Shown in pieces: positions 1 through 6,303 of a DNA stretch of 6,956 nucleotides. How positions within the stretch are numbered: position 1 is the first letter of the stretch; every line of letters starts with the position of its first letter. Made by a program: the position numbers and the translations under genes. The notes beneath the pieces were generated by a model. That model saw nothing but the letters and a program-made list of their open reading frames with translations, did not search any database and was not told where the DNA came from. This DNA is from an uncultured Bacteroidales bacterium (GTDB taxonomy: Bacteria > Bacteroidota > Bacteroidia > Bacteroidales > UBA932): contig CAMJHW010000070.1 in assembly GCA_946405645.1 (NCBI GenBank), forward strand, positions 1 through 6,956, written 5' to 3'.

Positions 1-892
1 CAAGAGCCTTGATGCGTGACTGGACCTGGTTGGATTTGGTAGGCTTATAGCGGAAACGGTTGATGAAATCTTCCGTCTTCTCGATCATCCGCTGCTGGTT
101 CTCATAAGCGGCAGTCTGCTGGGCCATACGTTCCTTGCGGAGCTCGACATACTGGCTATAAGGCACCTTGTAATCATATATGTGCCCCAGCATTATCTCG
201 ACCGTACGGTTCGTGACGTTGTCGAGGAATTTGCGGTCATGCGAGACCAACAACAGCGAGCCTCGGAAAGCCTTCAGGTAATCCTCCAGCCATTCGATGG
301 ACTCGATGTCCAGGTGGTTGGTGGGCTCGTCCAGCAGCAGGACGTCCGGAGCGCCAAGCAGGATCTTGGCGAGCTCGATGCGCATGTTCCACCCCTGGCT
401 GAAAGTCTCCGTCTTGCGGGAAAGCTCGTCATCCTTGAACCCGAGCCCCATCAGAATGCGTGTCGCCTGCACCTCGGGAGGCTCCGAGTGACTGATCGCC
501 AAATGGTCGTTAAGGTCATTCAACCTCGTGATTAGGCCAGCGTACGCAGCAGACTCATAGTCAGCCCTTTCCGATAATTGAACCGTAATGTCTTCTATCT
601 CCTTTTCCATCTCTTTGAAGACATCGAAGACGGTCATCGTCTCTTCGAGGACACTGCGTCCGTGGTTATGCTCCATTATCTGGGGAAGATAGCCTATGTT
701 GATTCGGGCGGGCTTGTCGATGGTACCGGAAGTGGGATTCTGCTCACCTCGGATGAGTTTCATCACTGTGGACTTCCCCGCCCCGTTCTTGCCGACGAGA
801 CCGATCTTGTCGCTCTCGCTTATATGGAAACTGATATGGTCGAGCAGGGTCCAGCTTCCGTACGAAACGGTCAGGTCATTAATCGATATCAT
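1..892 (-). CDS. ABC-F family ATPase (Uup/EttA/YdiF-like), C-terminal part outside window
   Basis: Visible are 297 codons from the start; the second ATPase domain lies beyond the left edge. ABC-F proteins are soluble twin-ATPase proteins without membrane domains. Known members bind the ribosome near the E site and affect translation or antibiotic protection. Motifs: Walker A GKNGAGKST at 34-42, Q-loop Q71, signature FSQGW at 164-168, Walker B VLLLDEP at 184-190, TNHLD at 191-195 and H-loop VSHDR at 216-220. A charged helical linker typical of ABC-F begins near residue 245. The ATG at 892 is chosen because the protein then opens with MISINDLTVSYG, a normal ABC N-terminus, and GGAGGAGG sits 6 nt upstream. 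The start overlaps the end of tatC by 14 nt, suggesting coupled translation. The signature loop has Gln where most ABC-F proteins have Gly. Codons for residues about 101-135 are AT-richer than the rest. The family is certain from sequence; the subfamily and any resistance role are not. Confidence 0.93.
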   Translation of the reverse strand, partial: MISINDLTVSYGSWTLLDHISFHISESDKIGLVGKNGAGKSTVMKLIRGEQNPTSGTIDKPARINIGYLPQIMEHNHGRSVLEETMTVFDVFKEMEKEIEDITVQLSERADYESAAYAGLITRLNDLNDHLAISHSEPPEVQATRILMGLGFKDDELSRKTETFSQGWNMRIELAKILLGAPDVLLLDEPTNHLDIESIEWLEDYLKAFRGSLLLVSHDRKFLDNVTNRTVEIMLGHIYDYKVPYSQYVELRKERMAQQTAAYENQQRMIEKTEDFINRFRYKPTKSNQVQSRIKAL

Positions 893-1667
893 CTTCGGCC
901 TCCTCCGGAACCCCGGGTTTGCATATCAGGATGCTGAATTCGTAAAGCAGATACAGCGGCAGGGCAACTACAAGCATCGTGAACGGATCGCCTGTGGGAG
1001 TAAGGATGGCGGACAGGATCAGGATGACCACAACCGCATACCTGCGCGACTTCCTCATCGTATCCCGCGTGATCACGCCGAAATGCGACAGTACGGCGAG
1101 CACGGACGGAAACTCGAAAAGGATGCCCATCACGAAAACCATAGCCATGAAAATGGAGATGTATGACGTCAGGGCAAAGGTGTTCTCGACACTTCCGCTC
1201 ACCTGGTATCCGTTGAAAAACACCAGGAGGACGGGCATGACAATGAAATAGCCGACCGCAATACCCAGATAGAACAAGCCGGCGCCCAGGCCGAAGGCCT
1301 TGCGCATTACCTTTTTCTCCTTCTCGTACAGCCCCGGAGCTACGAACTTCCAAATCTCATAACAGATCAACGGAAAACTCACGACGACCGCACAGATGAA
1401 AGTCACCTTGATGTGGGTAAAGAACTGGGCGGCGATATCGATATTGATAAGATCTATCTTGAGATCGACACCCAGGAGGCGATATAGCCAGAAGTCCGGC
1501 CTGGTAGGCCGGAGGATGACTCCGTCGAACAGGGTCGACTTAAGGAAGAAGCCGACAGTGAAAAAGGCCAAGACAATGAGAACCGAGCGGATGAGAGTAC
1601 CCCTCAGTTCTTCAAGATGGTCCCAGAAGGACATTTCCTTCAGGCCTTTCCCGGAGTCGGATGCCAC
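879..1667 (-). CDS. tatC: Sec-independent protein translocase subunit TatC
   Basis: TatC is the polytopic inner-membrane core of the twin-arginine translocase. It binds RR signal peptides and recruits TatA to export folded proteins. The 262-residue length is normal, with about six hydrophobic segments. Hallmarks: SFWDHLEELR at 13-22 (first cytoplasmic motif), FFTHIKV at 82-88, the loop YEIWKFVAPGLYEKEKK around 103-119 with conserved Glu104, GILFEFP at 181-187 with the TM4 Glu185, and RRYA...TPTGD at 208-227. The start given is GTG, 2 nt after the tatA stop codon. An internal ATG at 1634 would begin directly at MSFWDHLEELR, which is also a common TatC N-terminus. The tatA-tatC order and spacing indicate one operon. 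The 3' end overlaps the ABC-F gene. The family is certain; the exact start is the only doubt. Confidence 0.97.
   Translation of the reverse strand: MASDSGKGLKEMSFWDHLEELRGTLIRSVLIVLAFFTVGFFLKSTLFDGVILRPTRPDFWLYRLLGVDLKIDLINIDIAAQFFTHIKVTFICAVVVSFPLICYEIWKFVAPGLYEKEKKVMRKAFGLGAGLFYLGIAVGYFIVMPVLLVFFNGYQVSGSVENTFALTSYISIFMAMVFVMGILFEFPSVLAVLSHFGVITRDTMRKSRRYAVVVILILSAILTPTGDPFTMLVVALPLYLLYEFSILICKPGVPEEAEDDID
899..906 (-). promoter_or_regulatory. Shine-Dalgarno site for the ABC-F gene, inside tatC
   Basis: The minus strand reads GGAGGAGG, then six bases, then the ATG at 892. This is a full-strength Shine-Dalgarno match, although Bacteroidota genes generally lack one. It lies within the last codons of tatC, where it also encodes part of the acidic EEAEDDID tail, so the match could partly reflect those Glu codons. 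Together with the 14-nt overlap it supports the chosen start. Confidence 0.6.
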
Positions 1668-1669
1668 GA

Positions 1670-1900
1670 CTATTTCGTCTCGTCAGACTTCTTGTCGGGA
1701 TCGATTTCGAGATCCTTGGTGGCTTCCTTGAACTCGTCCTCGACTTCGTTCATACCCTGCCGGAAACTCTTCACTCCCTTACCGACTCCACGCATGAGCT
1801 CGGGTATTTTCTTGCCGCCGAAGAGAAGGACGATCACCAGGACGATCAGGAAAATCTCCCAGAACCCCAGACTGCCAAGAAACAAAGGATAAGTCAGCAT
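1670..1900 (-). CDS. tatA: Twin-arginine translocase pore subunit TatA/TatE
   Basis: This 76-residue protein has the standard TatA layout: a short N-terminus, one membrane helix (about 13-27) with a polar Glu14 near its beginning, the hinge FGGKKIPE at 27-34, an amphipathic helix to about residue 50, and a charged, probably disordered tail ending in KKSDETK. TatA oligomerises in the inner membrane and forms the passage used by folded twin-arginine substrates delivered by TatC. It lies immediately upstream of tatC (2-nt gap), and no separate tatB is present in the window, so this may be a TatAC-type minimal system. The ATG at 1900 is preceded by an A-rich stretch (GTGAAAAA), as is common for Bacteroidota translation starts. 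TatA and TatB are homologous, but the short length and the FGGKKIPE hinge favour TatA. Confidence 0.95.
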   Translation of the reverse strand: MLTYPLFLGSLGFWEIFLIVLVIVLLFGGKKIPELMRGVGKGVKSFRQGMNEVEDEFKEATKDLEIDPDKKSDETK

Positions 1901-1923
1901 TTTTTCACGATTTATTAGGTTAA

Positions 1924-1931
1924 CAAAAATG
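1924..1931 (-). promoter_or_regulatory. Possible weak -7 box upstream of tatA in the valS-tatA spacer
   Basis: The 54-bp spacer between the valS stop and the tatA start is strongly AT-rich. On the minus strand it contains CATTTTTG, which differs from the Bacteroidota -7 consensus TAnnTTTG only in its first base, about 24 nt before the tatA ATG. No TTTG is seen 19-21 nt upstream. The same bases form part of a 5-bp hairpin (TAACA-TTTT-TGTTA, 1921-1934), which is too weak to be a convincing terminator. tatA may have its own promoter here or may be read through from valS; the sequence does not decide. Confidence 0.3.
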
Positions 1932-1954
1932 TTACTATTTTGAACTTAATTGTT

Positions 1955-4612
1955 TTATTTATTACCCTTCAGTGATTTAAGCTGAGCTTCGAGACTTTCG
2001 ATTCTCGAAAGGGCATCAGCCTCTTTTTTACGCTCCACAGCGACAATTTTCTCAGGAGCATGGGCTACGAACGACTCGTTCGAGAGTTTTTTCCGCACTC
2101 CATCGAGGAATTTACGCTGATATGCGAGGTCGGCTTCGGCCTTGGCAATCTCCTCTTCGACGTTCACAAGTCCCGTGAGCGGGACGAAGAATTCGACGGT
2201 TCCGATGATGAAGGAGACTCCCGATCCGGTGTCTCCGAAGTCGTCGGTACACTCGACTGACGTGACGCCCGCGAGCTTCTCCACGACGGGAGCCGTTTCC
2301 ATCGGGAAACCTCCCTTGACCTTGAGGGCAAGGGGCTCCTTCGGTGAGAGATTCTTCTGGACGCGGATGGAACGGATGGAGACGATGGCCTCGCGCGCGC
2401 ACTCGAAGTCGCGGATGGACGACTCGTCGTACTTGCCCGCGACGGGCGTGCGCGCAAACATTATGGATGCGCCTTCAGGGCGATCTTCCATGGCCTGCCA
2501 GAGCTCTTCGGTGATGAACGGCATGATCGGATGGATCATCTTGATGAGAGCCTCGAAGAACTTCAAGGTAGTATCATAGGTAACCTTGTCGATGGAAGCT
2601 CCGTATGCGGGCTTCACAATCTCGAGATACCAGCTGCAATAGTCGTCCCAGAAGAGCTTGTAGATAGTCATCAGAGCATCGTTAATCCTAAACTTACTGT
2701 AATGATCCTCAACAAGTTCAATAGTCTGACTTAATTTATTTTCGAACCACTTGGCAGCAACTGCGGAAGCAGCCGGGACAGCGGCGTCGGGATCGACGTT
2801 CCAGCCCTTGACAAGCCTGAAGGAGTTCCATATCTTGCCGCAGAAGTTGCGGCCCTGCTCGATCATGGCCTCATCGTAGAGGATGTCGTTTCCGGCGGAT
2901 GAGCAAAGCAGCATTCCGAGACGGACGGCGTCGGCGCCGTACTTGGCGATGAGTTCGAGCGGGTCCGGAGAGTTTCCGAGAGTCTTGCTCATCTTGCGGC
3001 CGAGTTTGTCGCGGACGATACCGGTGAAATACACATTGTGGAACGGGACGTCGTTCATGAACTCGTTTCCTGCCATGATCATCCTGGCTACCCAGAAGAA
3101 GATGATGTCCGGTCCGGTCACAAGGTCGTTGGTAGGATAATAGTACGCAAGGTCGGCATTGGGCTTGTGTCCGGGATTGCCGGGCATCTCGGGATCGAAC
3201 ACCGACACGGGCCAGAGCCAGCTGGAGAACCAGGTGTCCAGGACATCCTCATCCTGCCTCAGATCCTCGGGCCTGATGGCCGGATTGATGGCCTGTGCGG
3301 CCTTAAAGGCCTTCTCAAAGCTATTCTCCACAACAATCTGCCCATCAGGGAGATAGTATGCCGGAATCCTCTGGCCCCACCAGAGCTGGCGGCTGATGCA
3401 CCAGTCGTGGGCATTCTCCATCCAGTGGCGGTATGTATTGCGGTATTTGTCCGGGATGAACTTGATGAAGCCATCCTCGACGGAAGCGAGGGCGCGCGGA
3501 GCGAGCTCCTCCATCTTGAGGAACCACTGGGCGCTAAGGCGAGGTTCGATGACGGCGTTGGTACGCTCGCTGTATCCGACCGGCGAGGTGTAGTCCTCGA
3601 TCTTCTCGATATTGCCGGCGTCCTGGAGCATCTTGACGATCTTGCGGCGGGCGTCGAAACGGTCCTCGCCGACGAGGATCTGAGCGTCTTCCGTCAGGCG
3701 TCCGCGATCGTCGATGATATCGATGATCGGGAGGTTGTGGCGCAGGCCGATTTCATAATCATGGGCGTCATGCGCCGGCGTGACCTTGAGGCAGCCGGTA
3801 CCGAAGTCCATCTCGACATAGTCGTCCTCGATGATTGGTATCTCCTTGTTGATGAGCGGGATAAGGACTTTCTTGCCCTTCATCCAGAAATGGCGCTCGT
3901 CATTGGGATTGACGCAGATGGCGGCATCGGCCATGATAGTCTCCGGACGGGTGGTGGCGACTACGATGTACTTGTCAGTAGGGTTGCCATGGCCGTCGGA
4001 AATGAAGTAACGCATGTGGTAGAAATGGCTCTGCGTGTCCTTATGGATGACTTCGTCGTCGCTGACGGCGGTATGTCCCTCGGGATCCCAGTTCACCATG
4101 CGCACTCCCCTGTAGATCCATCCCTTCTTGTAAAAATACACGAATGTATTGATGACGGCCTCAGAGAGCGCCGGCTCCATGGTAAAGCGGGTGCGGTCCC
4201 AGTCGCAGGAGGCGCCGAGCTTGCGCAACTGCTTGAGTATGATGCCTCCGTGCTCCTCTTTCCACTCCCAGGCGTACTTGAGGAACTCCTCCCGGGTAAG
4301 GTCTTCCTTGGATATGCCCATGCCCTTGAGCTTGGCCACCACTTTGTTTTCAGTAGCGATGGAGGCATGGTCGGTGCCGGGAACCCAGCAGGCATTCTTC
4401 CCGTCCATGCGTGCCTTACGGATGAGCACGTCGTTCAAAGTATTGTTGAGCACATGTCCCATGTGCAGGATGCCGGTGACGTTCGGCGGGGGGATAACGA
4501 TGGTATAAGGCTCCCTCTCGTCGGGTTCGGAATGGAAGAATTTATGCTCCAGCCAATAGGCGTACCACTTGTCCTCCACTTCGGAGGCGTTGTATTTAGC
4601 CGATAATTCCAT
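1955..4612 (-). CDS. valS: Valyl-tRNA synthetase (class Ia)
   Basis: This cytoplasmic enzyme charges tRNA-Val with valine using ATP and edits mischarged threonine. Its 885 residues are typical for the family. In order: a Rossmann catalytic core with PPPNVTGILHMGH (HIGH motif HMGH at 50-53), GTDHASIATE at 79-88, an inserted CP1 editing domain with TTRPETIMAD at 220-229 and a GTG motif at 271-273, the return to the core at WCISRQLWWGQRIP (404-417), the ATP loop KMSKT at 540-544, an anticodon-binding helical domain from about 620, and a Lys/Glu-rich C-terminal coiled-coil arm (about 815-885) that contacts tRNA. DWDRTRFTME and GPDIIFFWVARM are further ValRS-type blocks. The ATG at 4612 gives the normal MELSAKYNASEVEDKWYAYW beginning. 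It is transcribed divergently from the DUF3467 operon. Codons for residues 624-647 are unusually AT-rich. A 522-codon antisense frame opposite it is a codon-bias artefact. Confidence 0.99.
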   Translation of the reverse strand: MELSAKYNASEVEDKWYAYWLEHKFFHSEPDEREPYTIVIPPPNVTGILHMGHVLNNTLNDVLIRKARMDGKNACWVPGTDHASIATENKVVAKLKGMGISKEDLTREEFLKYAWEWKEEHGGIILKQLRKLGASCDWDRTRFTMEPALSEAVINTFVYFYKKGWIYRGVRMVNWDPEGHTAVSDDEVIHKDTQSHFYHMRYFISDGHGNPTDKYIVVATTRPETIMADAAICVNPNDERHFWMKGKKVLIPLINKEIPIIEDDYVEMDFGTGCLKVTPAHDAHDYEIGLRHNLPIIDIIDDRGRLTEDAQILVGEDRFDARRKIVKMLQDAGNIEKIEDYTSPVGYSERTNAVIEPRLSAQWFLKMEELAPRALASVEDGFIKFIPDKYRNTYRHWMENAHDWCISRQLWWGQRIPAYYLPDGQIVVENSFEKAFKAAQAINPAIRPEDLRQDEDVLDTWFSSWLWPVSVFDPEMPGNPGHKPNADLAYYYPTNDLVTGPDIIFFWVARMIMAGNEFMNDVPFHNVYFTGIVRDKLGRKMSKTLGNSPDPLELIAKYGADAVRLGMLLCSSAGNDILYDEAMIEQGRNFCGKIWNSFRLVKGWNVDPDAAVPAASAVAAKWFENKLSQTIELVEDHYSKFRINDALMTIYKLFWDDYCSWYLEIVKPAYGASIDKVTYDTTLKFFEALIKMIHPIMPFITEELWQAMEDRPEGASIMFARTPVAGKYDESSIRDFECAREAIVSIRSIRVQKNLSPKEPLALKVKGGFPMETAPVVEKLAGVTSVECTDDFGDTGSGVSFIIGTVEFFVPLTGLVNVEEEIAKAEADLAYQRKFLDGVRKKLSNESFVAHAPEKIVAVERKKEADALSRIESLEAQLKSLKGNK

Positions 4613-4649
4613 TTTGTATATTTAGTGTTGTTATAATCGCAATATCGTA

Positions 4650-4657
4650 CAAATATA
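4650..4657 (-). promoter_or_regulatory. Predicted valS promoter, -7 box
   Basis: The minus strand reads TATATTTG, a perfect match to the Bacteroidota primary-sigma -7 consensus TAnnTTTG. It lies about 38 nt upstream of the valS ATG, giving an expected leader of roughly 30 nt. No clear TTTG -33 box is present; TCTG about 21 nt upstream is the nearest. The position in an AT-rich divergent spacer supports the call; it is untested. No T-box-like leader fits in the short 5' region. Confidence 0.6.
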
Positions 4658-4670
4658 CTCTTTTTTTCAG

Positions 4671-4678
4671 TATTTTTG
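4671..4678 (+). promoter_or_regulatory. Predicted DUF3467-kdsC-maf operon promoter, -7 box
   Basis: TATTTTTG on the plus strand matches TAnnTTTG exactly and lies 19 nt before the DUF3467 ATG, so the leader would be only about a dozen bases. A -33 TTTG is not evident at the expected distance, which would fall in or next to the opposing valS -7 box. The short gaps downstream imply that it drives all three genes. Confidence 0.58.
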
Positions 4679-4697
4679 CAGAAAACCATACCGTATC

Positions 4698-5021
4698 ATG
4701 GACAACAACGAAAAGAAACAGATCAGCCTCGACCTCAAGCCCGAGGTGGCCAAAGGTTCATATTCCAACCTCGCCATCATATCCCACTCCCCCAGCGAAT
4801 TTATAATCGATTTCGCCACCATGCTCCCCGGCCTGCAGAAGCCCGAGATCTCCAACCGCATCGTAATGAACCCCGAGCACGCCAAGCGCCTGCTCAACGC
4901 CCTTGCCGACAACATCAACAAGTACGAGTCGCAGTTCGGAGCCATCACCTTCAAGGAACAGCAGCCCAAGGGGACTTTCGACCTCGGCAGCTTCATGAAC
5001 GGCAACGGAGCAAAGTCCTAG
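4698..5021 (+). CDS. DUF3467 domain-containing protein
   Basis: This small soluble protein of 107 residues has no signal peptide or membrane segment. It matches the DUF3467 pattern I recall: a short hydrophilic lead, then VAKGSYSNLAIISHSPSEF at 17-35, IIDFATMLPG at 36-45, and a helical part ISNRIVMNPEHAKRLLNALADNI (51-73). Its tail is Gly/Asn-rich and low in complexity (FMNGNGAKS). The function of this family is not established as far as I know. The conserved SYSNLAIISHSPSEFIIDF block resembles a small beta-sheet oligomerisation fold, but that is inference. It is first in an operon with kdsC (7-nt gap) and maf, and divergent from valS, so it probably shares housekeeping expression. Start at the only sensible ATG, just after the predicted promoter. 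Confidence 0.88.
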   Translation: MDNNEKKQISLDLKPEVAKGSYSNLAIISHSPSEFIIDFATMLPGLQKPEISNRIVMNPEHAKRLLNALADNINKYESQFGAITFKEQQPKGTFDLGSFMNGNGAKS

Positions 5022-5028
5022 TCGCACC

Positions 5029-5565
5029 ATGGCTCTCACAGAAGAAAGGCTCCGGCAGATCAAGGCCATTGCATTCGACATCGACGGCGTCATGACCGAC
5101 GGCGGCATACTAGCCATGTCCGACGGCGACCTCTTGCGCATCTTCGATGCCAAGGATTCCTTCGGCGTACGCATGGCCAAGATGAACGGACTTCATACAG
5201 CCGTCATTACCGGCGGCAGCTCCGACAGCATACTCCGCCGCTTCAGCGTCTGCGGAGTCGACGAGGAAGACATTTACCTTCATTCAAGGATCAAGATCGA
5301 CGACTTCAACGCTTTCTGTCAGAAATACTCGCTCAAGCCGGAAGAAGTGATGTTCTTCGGCGACGACCTTCCCGACATCCCGGTCATGAAAGCCTGCGGC
5401 ATAGGCGTTGCGCCCGCGGACGCCGTGGAGGAAGTCCGCCAGATTGCAGACTACGTCTCCGAGTACGGCGGAGGCCACGGCTGCGTCCGCAACGCCGTGG
5501 AGATGGTCCTCAAGGCCCAGGGCCGCTGGAAACTCGACGACGCCCTGTACAAGAAGATGTTCTGA
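5029..5565 (+). CDS. kdsC: KdsC-type HAD phosphatase (3-deoxy-D-manno-octulosonate 8-phosphate phosphatase)
   Basis: KdsC removes phosphate from KDO-8-phosphate in the cytoplasm, giving KDO for the lipopolysaccharide inner core. The 178-residue, cap-less HAD subclass C0 protein shows motif I DIDGVMTDG at 17-25 (nucleophile Asp17, acid/base Asp19), the KDSFGVRMAK block at 42-51, motif II ITGGSS at 60-65, motif III Lys in HSRIKI (Lys89), motif IV GDDLPDIPVM at 111-120 and the C-terminal GGGHGCVRNAVE block. The ITGG form of motif II and the QGRW ending agree with Bacteroidota KdsC proteins as I remember them. Related YrbI-family HADs acting on other sugar-acid phosphates, such as the phosphatase domain of sialic acid enzymes, cannot be excluded from sequence alone. 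No other KDO gene is in the window. It lies 7 nt after the DUF3467 gene and 1 nt before maf. Confidence 0.9.
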   Translation: MALTEERLRQIKAIAFDIDGVMTDGGILAMSDGDLLRIFDAKDSFGVRMAKMNGLHTAVITGGSSDSILRRFSVCGVDEEDIYLHSRIKIDDFNAFCQKYSLKPEEVMFFGDDLPDIPVMKACGIGVAPADAVEEVRQIADYVSEYGGGHGCVRNAVEMVLKAQGRWKLDDALYKKMF

Positions 5566-5566
5566 G

Positions 5567-6163
5567 ATGGATCTCAAAGGAAAAAGAATCATTCTGGGGA
5601 GCGGATCCCCGAGACGCCGCGAACTTCTCACCGGCATGAACGTCGAGTTCACGGTGGACACCGGCAATACCTTCGAAGAGACCTATGATCCCGGCACGCC
5701 TCACGAGCGCGTACCCGCCCTGATGTCCGAAGGAAAATCCCTCGGCTTCCACAGGCCTCTGGAGAAGGACGAGATCCTCATAACGTCGGACACGATGGTA
5801 CTCTGCCATTCCGATGATCCGGAGCATTCACCCATCCTCGGCAAGCCGCACTCGCGCGAGGATGCGGCACGTATGCTCCGCTTGCTCTCCGGCCGTGAGC
5901 ACGAAGTGATCACCGCCGTCACCCTGCGGACGCAGGACCGCATGGAGACCCGCTCAGACTCCACCATCGTAGTATTCAAGGAATTGACGGACAGCGAAAT
6001 CGGATACTACATAGACAATTGCCGGCCTTTCGACAAAGCCGGCGCATACGGCATCCAAGAGTGGATCGGCCTTATCGGCATCACCGCCATACGAGGGTCC
6101 TATTTCAACGTCGTGGGCTTCCCTACCCACCTCGTGTACGAGATGCTGATGGATTTTTGTTGA
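5567..6163 (+). CDS. maf: Maf family nucleotide pyrophosphatase (YhdE-like)
   Basis: Maf proteins hydrolyse non-canonical or pyrimidine nucleoside triphosphates to monophosphates and are linked to nucleotide-pool cleaning and division control. The 198-residue product shows LGSGSPRRRELL at 10-21 (SPRR phosphate-binding loop), SDTMV at 74-78 with catalytic Asp75, LGKP at 91-94, the AARMLRLLSGREHEVIT block at 100-116, FDKAGAYGIQ at 155-164 and GSYFNVVGFP at 177-186. Gln164 in AYGIQ and Thr76 after the catalytic Asp fit the YhdE-like (dTTP/UTP) branch better than the YceF branch; that assignment is inference. The start is the ATG 1 nt after the kdsC stop, because it places SPRR near the N-terminus. 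The same frame stays open 53 codons upstream inside kdsC, but that extension has no Maf similarity. A loop with extra residues (HSDDPEHSP, 81-89) sits between the catalytic Asp and LGKP. Confidence 0.93.
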   Translation: MDLKGKRIILGSGSPRRRELLTGMNVEFTVDTGNTFEETYDPGTPHERVPALMSEGKSLGFHRPLEKDEILITSDTMVLCHSDDPEHSPILGKPHSREDAARMLRLLSGREHEVITAVTLRTQDRMETRSDSTIVVFKELTDSEIGYYIDNCRPFDKAGAYGIQEWIGLIGITAIRGSYFNVVGFPTHLVYEMLMDFC

Positions 6164-6168
6164 TGTTT

Positions 6169-6188
6169 TTTTTGCAGATTAGCAAAAA
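6169..6188. repeat. Small inverted repeat over the -33 region of the tRNA promoter
   Basis: TTTTTGC (6169-6175) and GCAAAAA (6182-6188) form a perfect 7-bp inverted repeat around a 6-base spacer. Neither strand has a T-tract after it, so it is not an intrinsic terminator for maf. It overlaps the -33 TTTG box. It could be an operator-like site or a chance result of A and T runs. Confidence 0.35.
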
Positions 6189-6201
6189 CTGCTTATCTTT
6201 G
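6171..6201 (+). promoter_or_regulatory. tRNA-Val promoter (Bacteroidota -33/-7 consensus)
   Basis: TTTG at 6171-6174, exactly 19 bases, then TATCTTTG at 6194-6201 match the Bacteroidota consensus TTTG-N19-TAnnTTTG at every specified base. The mature tRNA begins 16 nt after the -7 box, a usual distance for a short 5' leader removed by RNase P. The -33 box begins only 8 bases after the maf stop codon. This is the clearest promoter in the window and is strong evidence for the taxonomic assignment. Confidence 0.82.
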
Positions 6202-6216
6202 CATCCCACAAATGAC

Positions 6217-6291
6217 GAAGCTTTAGCTCAGCTGGTTTAGAGCGCTTGCTTGACAGGCAAGAGGTCAGCAGTTCAAATCTGCTAAGCTTCA
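6217..6291 (+). tRNA. tRNA-Val (anticodon GAC)
   Basis: The 75-nt gene folds into a complete cloverleaf. The acceptor stem pairs GAAGCTT with AAGCTTC, followed by discriminator A. The D-stem is GCTC/GAGC, the anticodon stem CTTGC/GCAAG with loop TTGACAG (anticodon GAC), the variable region AGGTC, and the T-stem AGCAG/CTGCT with loop TTCAAAT. All stems are fully paired. GAC reads the valine codons GUC and GUU. The 3' CCA is not encoded (the next bases are CTCC), so it is added after transcription. It has its own promoter and a strong terminator, suggesting a one-gene transcript, although read-through from maf is possible. valS, the enzyme that charges it, begins about 1.6 kb away in the opposite direction. 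Confidence 0.97.
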
Positions 6292-6303
6292 CTCCAAACA
6301 ATC

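Noticed and set aside
182..937. Plus-strand open frames (182-535 and 578-937) opposite the ABC-F gene
   Set aside because: They are in the same codon-opposite register as the antisense frame over valS and match no family. The minus strand carries a continuous ABC-F protein with all its motifs.
1921..1934. Hairpin TAACA-TTTT-TGTTA after valS as a terminator
   Set aside because: The stem is only 5 bp and almost all A/T, with no following T-tract on the minus strand. It is unlikely to terminate transcription.
3038..4606. A 522-codon open frame on the plus strand opposite valS
   Set aside because: Its codons lie exactly opposite valS codons, so stops appear only where valS uses TTA, CTA or TCA. 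valS avoids these codons over this stretch, which explains the open frame. The translation shows no recognisable domain, and valS is unquestionably the real gene.
5408..5566. An upstream in-frame extension of maf overlapping kdsC
   Set aside because: The 53 extra residues are Arg/Ser/Thr-rich out-of-frame kdsC sequence. The Maf N-terminus is complete from the ATG at 5567, 1 nt after the kdsC stop.
6217..6291. tRNA-Val as an integration (att) site for a mobile element
   Set aside because: No duplicate of the tRNA 3' end, no integrase and no atypical cargo are visible in the window; the flanking genes are housekeeping genes.
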